The translations under genes and the position numbers were made by a program. A stretch of 64,000 nt of DNA from Phalacrocorax aristotelis (Eukaryota > Chordata > Aves > Suliformes > Phalacrocoracidae), in contig NC_134280.1 in NCBI RefSeq assembly GCF_949628215.1, positions 8,133,795 through 8,197,794 on the forward strand. The letters run 5' to 3'. Positions 23,301 to 34,230 of the stretch are shown one piece after another. The stretch's first letter is position 1; every line of letters begins with the position of its first letter. The notes under the pieces were generated by a model that searched no databases, was not told where the DNA came from, and worked only from the letters and a program-made list of their open reading frames with translations.

Positions 23301-26300
23301 ATTTTTCCTTTGTCTACAGCAGACACACAGGGGAGAATTGTTTTGTAGAAACTTGTCATTAGTGTTGAGGGAAATATCTGAAAGGGTAAGATGCCCAAAG
23401 GCGATTTATGATCCACACTGTGGTTGAATGATATAGTATTCCTCAAAATCCCTGAACTAACTCAGGGAATGATTACAGTCTAGTCAAGGCAGCATATTTC
23501 AGACAGGCTGCAAAGACATTCTAGCATTCCAATTAAATATCTAATGGTTGGAGTTTGAAATACTGCTTCTGCAGGGTGAAAGTGAGGTAGTTGAAAATTA
23601 TCTAAGTTGTGTTTATGTAAGTTGCCCACCAGCCCTTGAGTTCCTAAATCAGCCTATATTATGTGTTGCAGTAAACCTCCATAAGGAGAATGACCAAAAG
23701 TATCTCCGAAAATGCTATCCCATGAGAGAAGGAAACAATAATCAAAAGATGCTACTTATAAAATATCTGCTCTTTGAAGTAATTCAGATGTTTATTCCTT
23801 ATGGAAAGTTGGAGAAAATATTTAAGTTGTGTCTACTGAGAAACTGATGTAGGGAATTATTCAATTACTCAATCTAAGAAAAAAATAGTCTTTAGTAACA
23901 ATATTTTTCTCAAAGAAGTAATCTGGAATTACCATGTTAATAAGAACTAACAAAAATAATTGATCAGTCTATAAGTTCCTTCTCTCATTCTCAGCCTCCC
24001 ATCTTACAAACCTTATGCAGTGGCATGTAAGTAACTTGATGGAAAACAAATTTGCAAATTTGGCACCTGGTTAGGTTTCTTTCTAAATCAGGAAGACACT
24101 TGTTTCTGAAAAAGTAATTGTAGCAGTTCTCTAGGCCTGGAGTCCTCCAGCAAAAATAAAGAATGAAGTTGCAACATGTAACCAGAAAAAAACATTAGAA
24201 AAGGAAACAAACATACAAAAATTCCTATGAGTAAACAGAATCTTTTTAATATTTGGAAAAAAAATGAAAGGTGTTCCTCTTCTACATAAATCACTTTTAT
24301 ACCTGGAATGTACGTTGCCTTTTCAAGTCCCCAGTCAGTCATCCTTACTTATGTCACCTAATTCCTTGCTGTATTAACAATCCCTCCAAAATCAGTGAGC
24401 CCATGTGGGGAAAAAATTGCTACTGAAAATGAGGAAAGTTATGGGAACATGGCCCAGCTGAGTCCAAATATAAAGCATACCAGTTTTCACAGACTTTCAA
24501 CAGATTAAGCTAAAGAAGCAGTATGCTAAACCTTTTAATTTTGATATTGTTATTGAGCACTTTCACATGTGCTAACAGAGGAGTTGCTGTTATTCTAAAT
24601 GAGACACCATGATTTCAATTCTGTTATGAAGGTACCTGATAGGTCCATCTCTTTAATCCGTACTTCTGGATCCCAGCAGTTCTCTTGAATAACTCTAAAA
24701 ACCTTTCCATCCTTCATCATCTTTGCATGTCCCTGTGAAATGACATTTTCATATATTATAAATGTGACAAAGTAGTACATGCTAATTTATAGTCACTTGA
24801 ATATACTGTGCTCCCTACAGAAATTCAGTGACAGAATTTTGTTCTTTAATTTTTATTCAGTAGGTATTTTTAATCAAAGACTATTTTAAAATTGTCATTA
24901 ATAAAAGAGTCACTTATAGTTCAGATTTAATTCTTCATAATTAAAAAAATCTCTTTTGCAATATATATCACTCTACATTTGTTTGGAAAAGGTATCAGGT
25001 ACCTTTATCCAAGTTTATCCTCAAACCAAATTTTGACCTCAAAACAATGCTCTAATTAAATCAGTGCTAAATTTTCCCCTTGGGCACATGTGTGTTCTTT
25101 TAAAGTCAATAGCATCACAATGATTCCAGTAACTACAGAAATAATTGTGCAACTCTGTTAATTTCAGTCCAGTTGTTTCATATCAACAGTGACACTGAGA
25201 CAGAGGGATACCTATTATGTTGTCCTCAGATTGCATTTTCTTCTTGGTAAAAAAAGAATTATTGTAGAATTTGTATTTGGGGAAAAAAAGCCCCAAACAA
25301 AACCTAAATGCCATATAAAATCATCACCTGAATTAGTGTAATACTTTCCCCATATACCACCAATTCCCAAACTTACAAAGTTCAAAATATTATCAGGGTC
25401 GTGAAATTTAATACTGTTCCTTTAACTATGAACATTGAAACTTCCTTTTTAAACTTAATTTTTGCTTTATTTGTCCATTGTCCAAAGAGGTTAAGTAGGA
25501 ACAGTGTCATCACATTAAGCAAAGTACATTGTCTGTTACAGTTATAGGTATCCACATGCTTCTATGGACTTGTAAAGATAGAACAGTCCTTCTGTTGGCT
25601 TACACTTGCACAAATTGATGAGATACAATTCACCAATACTTGCAAGGACTGAGTATTTCTTGCTTGCTTGAAGCTACTAGAGGGATAAATGCAAATGGAT
25701 GAAAGTCAGAAGATCCACATGACCCTGTGTATTTGGGATGGGTAAGGGCGGTCATGCAGCAGATGTATTGGACAGAGAACACACTGCATCTGCCATTGCA
25801 AATTGAAAACCACATGAGAGAACACAGCAGCTATTCCTTCACTTTCACAGTAAACAGAAGCTAAGTGCAGGGCACTCTTCTGACCCTTCTGGAGAGGGAA
25901 TGCCCTCCCTCCAAAGGCCACTTTATTATTCCTCACAAAATCCTGTCTGTTTTTCCAAATAAAAAACCTCTGTTAAATCAGAATATTCCCTACCAGTATG
26001 CTAAAACAGAAATAACTAATAGAATTTCTCTACTTCTTACTGAGCTGGGTTTCTGTCCCCTCCTTCTAGGAAGCCAGACTGTTGTTAACCTTGAATTTGT
26101 TATTAACTTCATACATCATTCACAAATATACTGCCCTAATGAATATTTTAAAGCTCTCTTCAACAAATCTAACTGTGCTGCCTTGGCAAACTGTCAAGTT
26201 ACTTGTTAGCTGTATCACAGGTTGTGAAAATTACTTGAAATATTACAGTCAGTAATAACAACTACATAGTCCTGATCCCCTGGTAAAATACTTCAGGTTC

Positions 26301-29300
26301 TTGTAAAATTGATTTTCCAACCTGACAGAAAGGTTTACTGTAGCCATACACTCCGATACATTAAAAAAGATCAGTGCATTGCTGCAGACTGCCTTATAAA
26401 CAGAAGAATATTTGGGGTGTGAATAGAGAAAAAGACAGAGTAGAAGTGAGCATACCATATTTCTGTGAACAGGAGACTTAATTCTTTCTCAGACATGGCT
26501 AAGGCATAGCAGTTGACCTGCTCATACATATATTTTCTTCTGCTAATACTGAAAACATTATTAGGTAGATTGTAATTTTACTAGCAACTTTGACAGTGCT
26601 CATACCTAAATGCTGAGATAAATAGTTGTTCTCAGAATGCTGCAATACAGAAAAGGTTTCTAAGAAGCCATGTGCTGTTCTTGTTGAAGAATTAGTTGAA
26701 CAGGTGGCTGTTTTCATTTGCATTAACCAATTCTTTGTGAATGCGCTACAGGTCAAGGCTAAGCTCACAGCATTGTATGTTGGTGACAAAAAAACCTGAT
26801 TATGCAGGAAAGCAAAACATGATCGTCTGAATATATTCATGCTTGTGTATTTAAGGATAGAAAGATGTGGCTCCAGCAATACTGTGACTGGAAAATGAGT
26901 AATATTGCTGTAGACTCGAGACACTGTTGCTATAGACTCTAGATACTGCCACTAATCTGCACCTCATATTTTTAAAATGAGAAATTATCCAGACACCTCA
27001 ACTGGGAAACAATTCTCAGAGTTTTTTTCACTAGTTAGAACGAAACATGGATCAGGAAAAAATATTCAGTTTCCAAAGCAATGGGTACTGTGCTGAAAAT
27101 ATCATAAAAGAAAGACATGAGATTTTAAATTGCAAAGGTAACACAATTTTCTAAGGGCTCAGCTGAAGAATTCTATTCTATTCTCTCCCAATCTCTTCTC
27201 TCCCAATCTCTCCCATTCTATTCTCTCCCATTCTATTCTCTCCCATTCTATTCTATTCTATTCTATTCTATTCTATTCTATTCTATTCTATTCTATTCTA
27301 TTCTATTCTATTCTATTCTATTCTATTCTCAACATTATCTGATATTTAACGCTGTATCTAATTTATGTGGAAATTAAGAGAGAGATTTAAGTCCATCAGG
27401 TGATTTGGTTCAGCAAGCTACATATCAAATGATCCCATCACTAAAATACTTAGTCACATCCCAAATTGCACTCCTTTAAAAACACATGTATTTTCTTCCA
27501 GTTTGACCCTGATGCTTCTTCATGGAATGATATGAGAAGGTTTTGCTTTTCCGACCTGTAACAAACAGCTAAGCTGCTAAACCTGTCTCCAACAATTCTC
27601 CCCTTCCTGTACCAAACATGTATCTCAGAAGCTGTGCCATCTGCACTTTGGTTCAGCAGGTGGCTTGTCCTCTCTTCCTATGCCTGCTTAGACCCAGATC
27701 TGAAATTTCAGAATAATGTTTGTTTTCTCCTCAGTCTCGGTCCCAACCTTCGTATTCTGTGGTCCTTTTTTCTTTTGTTAGGCATTTGACAGCATAGCCT
27801 TTCACGTTATAGAATGACAACAGTGTGTATATCATGGGGCTGCAATAAATAGACAGAGCATTGCATCCATTTTATCAGCTTTTTTCAACTAATATATGCA
27901 TATATAGTATCACAAAGAAGTATGATTTTGCAGAGTGACAAGGAGACAAGGAGATGAGGAAATGTCTAGATCCACTGAAAGGAATAGGCATTATATATTT
28001 AAATACCTTGGTTACCTGGAAGATACAAGTCTTGCTGCTCTAAAGAGAATAAATGCTGAAACTCGACATAGAATGAATTAATTAGCCAAGTCACAAAAAG
28101 AAACAACAAAGAAGATTGGATACTATATTCTTTATAAGGTTACCCAGACAGGGAGAGGCACTGTGTCCTCATTTTGGCTGGGACAGAGTTAATTTTCTTC
28201 CTAGTAGCTGCTATAGTGCTGTGGTTTGGATTTAGTATGAGAACAATATTGCTAACACACTCATGTTTTAATTGTCCCTACGTAGTGCTTATACTAGTCA
28301 AGGACTTCTCAGCTTCTCAGGCCCTGCCAGTGAGAAGTTGGGAGGGGGCACAGCCAGGACAGCTGACCCACACTGGCCAAAGGGATATTCCATACCATAT
28401 GGTGTCATGCTCAGTATATAAACGGGGTAGTTGGCCGGGGGGTGGCAACCGTGGCTTGGGAACTGGCTGGGCACTGGTTGGCAGGTCGTGAGCAATTGCA
28501 TTGTGCATCACTTACTTTGTATAATCTTTTACCATTTTAATTATTATTATTATTTTCCCTTCCTTTTCTGTCCTATTAAACTGTCTTTATCTCAACCCAC
28601 AAATTTCACCTTTTTTCCCAGTTATCTCCTCCATCCCACCGCAGTGCAGGGAGCGAGCGAGCAGCTGTATGGTGCTTAGCTGCCTGCCAGGTTAAGACGT
28701 AACACACTGTCACCCTGAAAATGCTAAGTGCTAGATCTTTCTATCACTTATCCTTCTAGTTTTCAGTAAGGAGTTCCTATATTGAGATCATGTCTGAATT
28801 TCAGAAGACGGAGACAGATGAACCCGTGTAAAACACTGCATACAGCCTGCCATTATGTAACATAGCTGAGTTTAGCCAGTTATTTGCACTCTTCCCATGC
28901 TTTAGGTGGGTTATGTGCTGACACTCTTTGTTGGGCTATTCATGCTCTTAACTTTGCATCTTTTGTCTTGCAGCTAACTGTATCCAAATCGTTCCTTCTG
29001 CTTTTATCTATCCAACCTCTCTTGTCTTCACATTTTTTCTTTAATTCTCTGGCTAATACCTTGCATTGCTTTTAGCCCTTCTGTATCTGTACAACCCACA
29101 ACATTCCTGTGGTAGGCAACTACAGATGAAGTTTTTCAAGTCAGGACAGGTACCTATGACGTGAGGTGGAAAGTGAACTGAGGTCTCCTGAGACCTATTT
29201 TTAATGCCATCTTTCTAATCTCCCTCCTTCCAGAAGCCAATGCCATTTGCAGTGACAGGCTCGCCAAAAGATTCCTAGAAGCTATGAGCTGACAGATCAC

Positions 29301-32300
29301 AGGAGGAAGCTGGCTTCCTGTGACAGTGTTTGAGGTAGACAGGGATATCTGAATGCCAAAGTTATTGTATGCTAACAGAGGTAACATCTTTAAAACTAGC
29401 TGGTACAGTTAACCTACATACTAATGTAGAAGGGGAATTATTTTGCCGTATCAGCCTTATCTCTCCTAGGTCCTTGTGCCCTCCTGTAAAAAAAGCACTG
29501 ATACTGGTGATTTTTAAAATGCTTTTATCAAAAGGTAAACTGCAACATTTTGATCTTGCTTTCAGAAGTTTTACATTGTTGTGTCACTGTGAATGTCACT
29601 GAAATTATTGCCAATTTGCTCTACTCTGAGTGAGATCAAGCCTTTAACAAACCAGTTCTGTCTCCATCAGAGTAAATACATGTATTAGGCTGACTTCAGT
29701 ACCAGCAGGTTGGATTCTGAATGCAGATGGACCTTTAACATAGACTCATGGCATCTGGAGACATATTGGTCCAGTTGTACTAATATAGTTCAGAAGTGCC
29801 TTTGTAAAGTTAATAGAGTGGACGGTGATAGAAACTTGAAATAAAATCAGACCCAGTCTGCCTTTTACGTGCCAATAATCCTCAGGCTCCTGCTTTTCTA
29901 CGTAATAGTCCCCAAATCTATGGATTTTCTATATTCTGCTACTTTTTCTTCTTATCATGAAGTTACAGAAATTACTTTTTCCCTTTCATGCAGATGTGCA
30001 GACATCTTAATTTCTGAGTTCTTTAACCTTTATTAAAATACCAGTTCCTTTTGGTTTTGCTTCTCATACAGACGACTGCCTTCAAAAAAAAATATCTACC
30101 TGTAACCTGCTTTAGGTTGACCTATCTTATTGAAAAGATAGCTTAGGGCTATCCATTTCAAATGTTAAAATGAGATGATGATGAAAAATGGATAGTGTGT
30201 TCATATACGAGAATGTGAGTTTCACCTCTCAAGCAAAAAGTTCTACTAAGGTGTATTAGGACTTGGAGTCATATTACTTCACATAAGACAGACCTCTAGA
30301 GAAATCTCTATCAAAGACATAGCCAATCTTATTGCCACTTTACTTTTAAATAGATTTACTGTGAGTTTATATTTCTGTTGACAACACAAGACCAGCTTAG
30401 AGCACCAAACAGCCCAAACCTTGCAGTGATGATCCAGCTGTACCCATCCACCATATCCGTATCTCTGTGAAAGAAAGAAGAAAAAGCCAGTGCTAGTTAG
30501 CACTCTGCAATAATAATAAAAATCTCAGTTCTTACCATCCAGCAGAACCTTATTCAGGAGAAATGCACATGCTCAGCTACAAGTAGCCCCACTGACTTCA
30601 GCAGAAGACCTGAAGTTTAACCGGACTGGACTAACAGTGTTTGCAGATCTGAACTTCTAGCTCCCAGTTCAACAACGTTTTAAGTAAGTCCTACAACTGG
30701 TTTCAAAGTGCTTAAATTTGCTTACTATATTGAGGTTCTAACTGGAACAATTTGAACACAAAAAATATTGAAATCAAGCATTTGGCAACATGAAAATTGA
30801 GCTGACAGTTTTCCAGCTGGTGATCAGTTAATCATTAGCACACAGATGTATTGATTCCACTTTTCAGCTTCCCTGATTCAGCAGCAGGACTGAAGGTCAG
30901 TCTCTTGTCTATTAATATTTAAACAGCCAAGAGAAGCTAAAAAGCAGAAGCTTAGATGCAAATTGATTCTTCCAGAGATTCAAAACTGTTTATGCAAAAA
31001 ACCCCAAACCTACAAAAGATGCTGATTTCCTTTTATTTTCATAAATTACCAGATTAGAAATACATGAAATCTTGAAATATCATAATAGACTGAAAACAAT
31101 GCCCAGAATTCCCATTTTTCTGTAACAAAACATTTCAAAGGAAATCAAGTAGAAGCAGGCATTTCTTTCACTGAAATGCAAACAATTTGCATACAGTCCT
31201 GAGTTTCCTGTGGTAACAAATCATTACCTAATGACACTGTGAGCTTTCCTGAAGTAGGTGTGCAGAGCCAAGCCTCCTGATTTCAACCAGATATGCTACT
31301 GACTGAGGCTATGTATGTTTTATTCAGCTATATTTAGATATGTAGCTATGTATATTTTATTTAAATTTATAAATGTATAGGTTTATATATACATATACAT
31401 ACACACACATATAGATATGTGTATATATGTGTGTGTGCATCTGTGTGTGTGTATATATATATAAATTTAGGAAAAAATTTGTGAATGACACCTAATGAGA
31501 ACTTTACGTTTTCACTAGCTCCATGCTAATTGCAATTATAAACTGTGCAGAAAATGAGTACCTTAAAGGTGCTCAGGGAGCAGTTAGGCAATAGAGAAAT
31601 TCACTGGTCTGTTTTTGAACTTATTTGCTTCTTTCTTCCCCTCAGTTATTAGGTGGATGTATTAACAGTCCTTATTTCACTTATTTCTAGGAATTTTTAT
31701 ACTTATTATGGGTTCCAAAGCTCTTAAATAAGTATCTTGACAATAGAATTTTCTAGTCATAGGTTCAAGGTTCAGTATTTATAAGGCTGGAAAAAAGAAA
31801 GAAAAGTTTAGTACTATGTGTTCATGTCAGGATTGGTTTTCCATGCATGAGATGCAGAGAACTATATTAATGGCTTGAATTTGCCAAGGACTCTAGGGAA
31901 TTCTGAGAGTTGTTTTCTATTCTGAGACCATTAATAAACCACTGAATCACTCAATCTTTAGAACAGATGAAACAAAAACTAGCAGGTGGAAATTAACTTT
32001 TAAAAATCTGGTATTTTCTCTTTATCAGCATTTAAAGAAATGCAACACTGGCCTACAGGGTCTAACAGTAGTGAATTCAGCCTTGATGTACAGGTGTGAA
32101 CATCAAGGCATTCTTGGAGTGATTTATCTCATTGGAGTGAATTTACTGCCCTGTAAAAGTATACACAGACAAAAACCCTTTTTAAAATAATGCAAAATCA
32201 GAATGAAGGAATTTTATAGCTGTTTTTATAAGAATATTGCACAAACAAGGACAAAAATATCTGAAACAAGCAAGAGTAACCTGTCTTTGTAGTCTGGATA

Positions 32301-34024
32301 TTTAAACTCCCATCCATTTGAAACTGATGTAATTGTTCTAAAAAATATGTCATCTCACCTGCATTATCCAGTGTATATGAGGTTTTTACTGAGGAACTCC
32401 TGTAATTACAAATAGGAAGTTCAAATAGATGTTTAAAAAGAACTTCCTAGGTAAACAAGTAAACAAACACTCCTTTCCAGGAGGTTTTATGCATAACTAT
32501 GTTATTTTTTCACTAGTAATGAAGAAATAATCTTATGTATGTTCTTAATGCCAGGTTTTCTCATGACTTTTTTCTAATATGCTCTTTACATTTTCCAGCT
32601 GCTCTCTGGCTAATATTGAACTGATACTGGACTGTCATGCTTAAAATCAGAGAAACGCAGAGCTAATACATACGAAACACTTACCTGAGAATTTGCCATC
32701 ATTGATCTCAAAATAATTAAGTGAAAGAAATGCACAGTGTAAACCAAAGTTTCAGTTAGTGTGTCAGATGCCTAAGAGCAGGGTTGAAATAATGGTATTC
32801 TTTTGTTGTCAGAGACAGGCACAAAGAAATCAAGTGGTTCCACACTACTGTCAGACACAAGGAATGTTCATTCAAACTACAACCAACACAGAATTACAAT
32901 AAGGAAAGAAGCAACAATGCAGGTCTTCTCTTTTCTACTCTGATTTTTGATCATGAATGGAAACATTAAAGAGTTATAAAAAATAGCTGGAAATCTGAAA
33001 AGAATTTTAATTCCAAATAATTTTATACATATGTGTGTATAAACTATATATAAATACAATTTAATATGATCTTTACAGTACCCTTTCTAACATTGGACAT
33101 GTGATCCCTTATGAGTCAAAAAGTGATCAGACATCTCTGTGTTGAATTATGATCTTAATTACTTAGGCAATAATTCCAAAACCTAATTCAGAATGAGACA
33201 ACTATATGGCTTTTTATAATCTGAAATAAGAAAAAGATTAGATTTATTACATGAAAACCTAAATGACACTTTCCATTCTCAAATGCTTTTCACAGGATCA
33301 TGAAAATTATTACTGACAAGAATAAAATCTATGAATATTATTATTATTATTATTATTATTAATACCAGGCAAAGATTCAAAGTTAAGTTGACTTATCGCT
33401 TCTGTGTTCTGACAACTGAGATTCTGTATTTTTAATACAATATGCTACTTCTTTCCAGTAACTGAAAAAATAGCAGATATTAGTACATACTTAGAGTGAC
33501 CCCACTCCTATTGCAGTTAATTACTTTCATGCCTGTGGGTATAAGACATGAATGATTTTTTCCTTAGGTAACATTAATCTTCTCTAATATTTGCTTATTT
33601 CTCTTATTTAAAACAAATATGAATACAATTTGGGAACCTGACAGCTCTGGTTTTATCAAGAAAGTGGAATTTACACCACATCAGTTGACAATTTGAGGTC
33701 TCACAAAAACCCAAACAAAAATATAAGAATTGCTTCAGACTAAATAAAGAGTGGGGAACAGAGCCCAGTTTTTCATCCCTTTCTTACTGGAACTCTTGTT
33801 TTGCAAAGTACTGCAATACAAATATCTTAAAGCTGAAAAAAACCAAATTAGACAAAAACCTAGAGACATTCACAACAGAACCCTTCATTCATTGGTCTTT
33901 CAAAAAATCACGGTGGTAAAAATGGTTGCTGATAACACAAGGCACTGAATATCTAAACTCTTATTACCTTTTTTAGGTCAGGCCATTCCTTAGGTAGAAT
34001 GTGGCTATGAATATCAATTTTCAT
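8251..34024 (-). CDS. ACMSD: Aminocarboxymuconate-semialdehyde decarboxylase, complete gene, 10 coding exons
   Basis: ACMSD is a cytosolic zinc enzyme of the amidohydrolase superfamily. It decarboxylates 2-amino-3-carboxymuconate 6-semialdehyde in the kynurenine pathway, diverting it from quinolinate and NAD synthesis; expression in vertebrates is mainly liver and kidney. Ten exons with GT donors and AG acceptors join in consistent phases to a 336-residue protein, the same length as human. Metal ligands His6, His8, His174 and Asp291, catalytic His224 and Arg47 all fall at the human positions, so the enzyme looks intact. The introns measure about 3.5, 5.7, 3.5, 1.3, 2.3, 1.6, 0.47, 6.2 and 0.22 kb in gene order. 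No CpG island marks its start, which fits a tissue-restricted gene. An ERVL provirus lies just beyond the stop. Confidence 0.97.
8536..8634 (-). CDS. ACMSD: ACMSD coding exon 9
   Basis: A 99-nt exon encodes residues 284-316, starting [20 protein letters not shown]. It carries metal ligand Asp291 in the GTDYPFP motif. Acceptor TTACCAG, donor GTATGA, phase 0. Confidence 0.96.
9531..9573. repeat. AATTT/ATTTT pentanucleotide microsatellite
   Basis: Several AATTT units pass directly into ATTTT units, a compound pentanucleotide run of about 43 bp in ACMSD intron 8. Confidence 0.85.
10821..10895 (+). mobile_element. MIR SINE relic
   Basis: Blocks TTTGAGCTTCAGTTTTGTAC, CCATCTATAAAATGGGG and AATACCTGTCT align in order and spacing with the 3' core of MIR (consensus CTGAGCCTCAGTTT, CATCTGTAAAATGGGG, AATACCTACCT). 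MIR is an ancient tRNA-derived SINE. The copy lies in the plus orientation in ACMSD intron 8. Confidence 0.7.
14857..15029 (-). CDS. ACMSD: ACMSD coding exon 8
   Basis: A 173-nt exon completes Gly226 and encodes residues 227-283, including [36 protein letters not shown] and [10 protein letters not shown]. Acceptor TTCTTGCAG, donor GTGAGT. It differs from human mainly around VDNKVDP, a surface region. Confidence 0.96.
15030..15499 (-). other. ACMSD: ACMSD intron 7 (470 bp)
   Basis: A short intron with a C/T-rich stretch at about 15160-15290 and no recognised repeat or exon. Confidence 0.75.
15500..15595 (-). CDS. ACMSD: ACMSD coding exon 7
   Basis: A 96-nt exon completes Gly194 and encodes residues 195-225 plus one base. 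It reads [16 protein letters not shown], then [13 protein letters not shown], carrying the catalytic His224. Acceptor TTCCTAG, donor GTAAGT. Confidence 0.96.
15596..17184 (-). other. ACMSD: ACMSD intron 6 (1.6 kb)
   Basis: No recognised repeat or exon. The 132-codon open frame at 15944-16342 matches nothing I know and is treated as chance. Confidence 0.65.
17185..17278 (-). CDS. ACMSD: ACMSD coding exon 6
   Basis: A 94-nt exon encodes residues 163-193 plus the first base of Gly194. It contains FVHPWDMQ, with metal ligand His174, then GRMSKYW and PWL. The acceptor follows a long pyrimidine tract (TTCTGCAG) and the donor is GTGAGT. Confidence 0.96.
18346..18825 (+). mobile_element. CR1 LINE, 3' fragment in ACMSD intron 5
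   Basis: In the plus orientation the sequence runs through GGAGACATGGAGCTGCTGGA, CACTGGCACAGGCTGCCCAG, GACCTCCAGAGGTCCCTTCC and a degenerate tail (GCTGTGATGCTGTGAATGTG). This is the CR1 3' end. Near its 5' boundary (18325-18363) an 18-19-bp segment, GGATCTCAGTACAAG-like, occurs twice in tandem. The copy is antisense to ACMSD. Confidence 0.92.
19536..19772 (-). CDS. ACMSD: ACMSD coding exon 5
   Basis: This is the longest exon, 237 nt, encoding residues 84-162 from AKPQDAL to ELYDIYA. It includes [26 protein letters not shown] and [20 protein letters not shown], forming strands and helices of the TIM barrel. Acceptor CAG and donor GTGAGT, phase 0 on both sides. Confidence 0.97.
19773..21093 (-). 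other. ACMSD: ACMSD intron 4 (1.3 kb)
   Basis: AT-rich intronic DNA. Nothing recognised. Confidence 0.65.
21094..21143 (-). CDS. ACMSD: ACMSD coding exon 4
   Basis: A 50-nt exon completes Gly67 and encodes residues 68-83 ([16 protein letters not shown]; human has Ala for the fifth residue). The acceptor is CTTACTCAG and the donor GTAGGT. It is too short to be found as an open frame and was located by homology. Confidence 0.95.
21144..24635 (-). other. ACMSD: ACMSD intron 3 (3.5 kb)
   Basis: AT-rich intronic DNA with poly(T) runs near 21959 and 23182. No interspersed element or exon recognised. Confidence 0.65.
24636..24732 (-). CDS. ACMSD: ACMSD coding exon 3
   Basis: A 97-nt exon encodes residues 35-66 plus the first base of Gly67. 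It contains DGKVFRV with the substrate-contacting Arg47, followed by [10 protein letters not shown]. The acceptor is TTTCACAG and the donor GTACCT, ending in phase 1. Confidence 0.96.
27172..27330. repeat. ATTCT pentanucleotide repeat with 15-bp compound flank
   Basis: From 27245 to 27329 there are 17 uninterrupted ATTCT units. The left flank (27172-27244) is made of longer related units of the form ATTCTATTCTCTCCC and shortened variants. It lies in ACMSD intron 2; on the transcribed strand it reads AGAAT. Confidence 0.95.
28164..28704 (+). mobile_element. Solo ERVL LTR in ACMSD intron 2
   Basis: A 541-bp LTR lies between two copies of CACTG (28159-28163 and 28705-28709), the 5-bp target duplication expected for ERVL. 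It starts TGTCCTCATTTTGGCTGGG, has a TATATAAA at 28415-28422 and an ATTAAA at 28575-28580, and closely resembles the LTR at 7660-8225. No internal sequence remains, so it is the product of LTR-LTR recombination. It lies antisense to ACMSD. Confidence 0.92.
30420..30464 (-). CDS. ACMSD: ACMSD coding exon 2
   Basis: A 45-nt exon encodes residues 20-34 ([15 protein letters not shown]; human [15 protein letters not shown]). The acceptor is TTTCACAG. The donor GTTTGG is a poor match to consensus. Both boundaries are phase 0, so skipping this exon would keep the frame but remove a conserved loop near the active site. Confidence 0.95.
31376..31466. repeat. TA/CA/TG dinucleotide-rich microsatellite
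   Basis: An alternating purine-pyrimidine stretch mixes TA, CA and TG runs (ACACACACATATAG, TGTGTGTGCATC, GTGTGTGTGTATATATATAT) in ACMSD intron 1. Confidence 0.85.
33337..33361. repeat. ATT trinucleotide microsatellite
   Basis: About eight ATT units in a row in ACMSD intron 1. Confidence 0.9.
33968..34024 (-). CDS. ACMSD: ACMSD coding exon 1
   Basis: This exon encodes residues 1-19, starting [14 protein letters not shown] and ending DLKK. It contains the HxH metal-binding pair His6 and His8. The start codon at 34024 matches human exactly. The exon ends in phase 0 with donor GTAATA. Confidence 0.96.
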
Positions 34025-34230
34025 TTTTGAAGTATCAAAGGAGAAATACTCTTTCAATTAAAATATTTTCTGTGTAATTGTTACTGTCCTTCCTGTCCCT
34101 GGTTTAGCAAGTTACTAAGTTTGGCTGCTGTTCAGATCCACCTGCTGTCTTATTGGGAGGGCTCGGTACCAGTGGCCAACCAGGGAGCCTAAATCCCGGG
34201 GGAGTGGCCCTCTAAAAGAACAAAGGCTTC
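34025..34230 (-). promoter_or_regulatory. ACMSD: Probable ACMSD 5' UTR and proximal promoter
   Basis: This is the sequence immediately upstream of the ACMSD start codon. It is AT-rich with no CpG island and no convincing TATA box. An inverted ATTGG at 34152-34156 gives CCAAT on the gene strand about 130 bp upstream of the ATG. The transcription start is unknown and a further upstream non-coding exon cannot be excluded. Confidence 0.4.

Larger units (their letters stand above)
24733..30419 (-). other. ACMSD: ACMSD intron 2 (5.7 kb)
   Basis: It holds the ATTCT tract and the solo ERVL LTR listed separately. The remainder is AT-rich with no exon recognised; the 141-codon frame at 26499-26924 on the minus strand matches nothing known. 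Confidence 0.7.
30465..33967 (-). other. ACMSD: ACMSD intron 1 (3.5 kb)
   Basis: AT-rich intronic DNA with two microsatellites listed separately. A motif resembling an ancient amniote repeat (GCCCCACTGACTTCAGC, about 30585-30605) lies just upstream of exon 2 and is too short to classify. Confidence 0.65.

Noticed and set aside
26499-26924. 141-codon frame on the minus strand in ACMSD intron 2
   Set aside because: No recognisable domain, no flanking splice signals of note, and not part of ACMSD.
30585-30610. CCCCACTGACTTCAGC-like motif resembling an ancient amniote repeat; weaker echoes at 42025 and 46458
   Set aside because: Too short to assign to a family and without extended flanking similarity.
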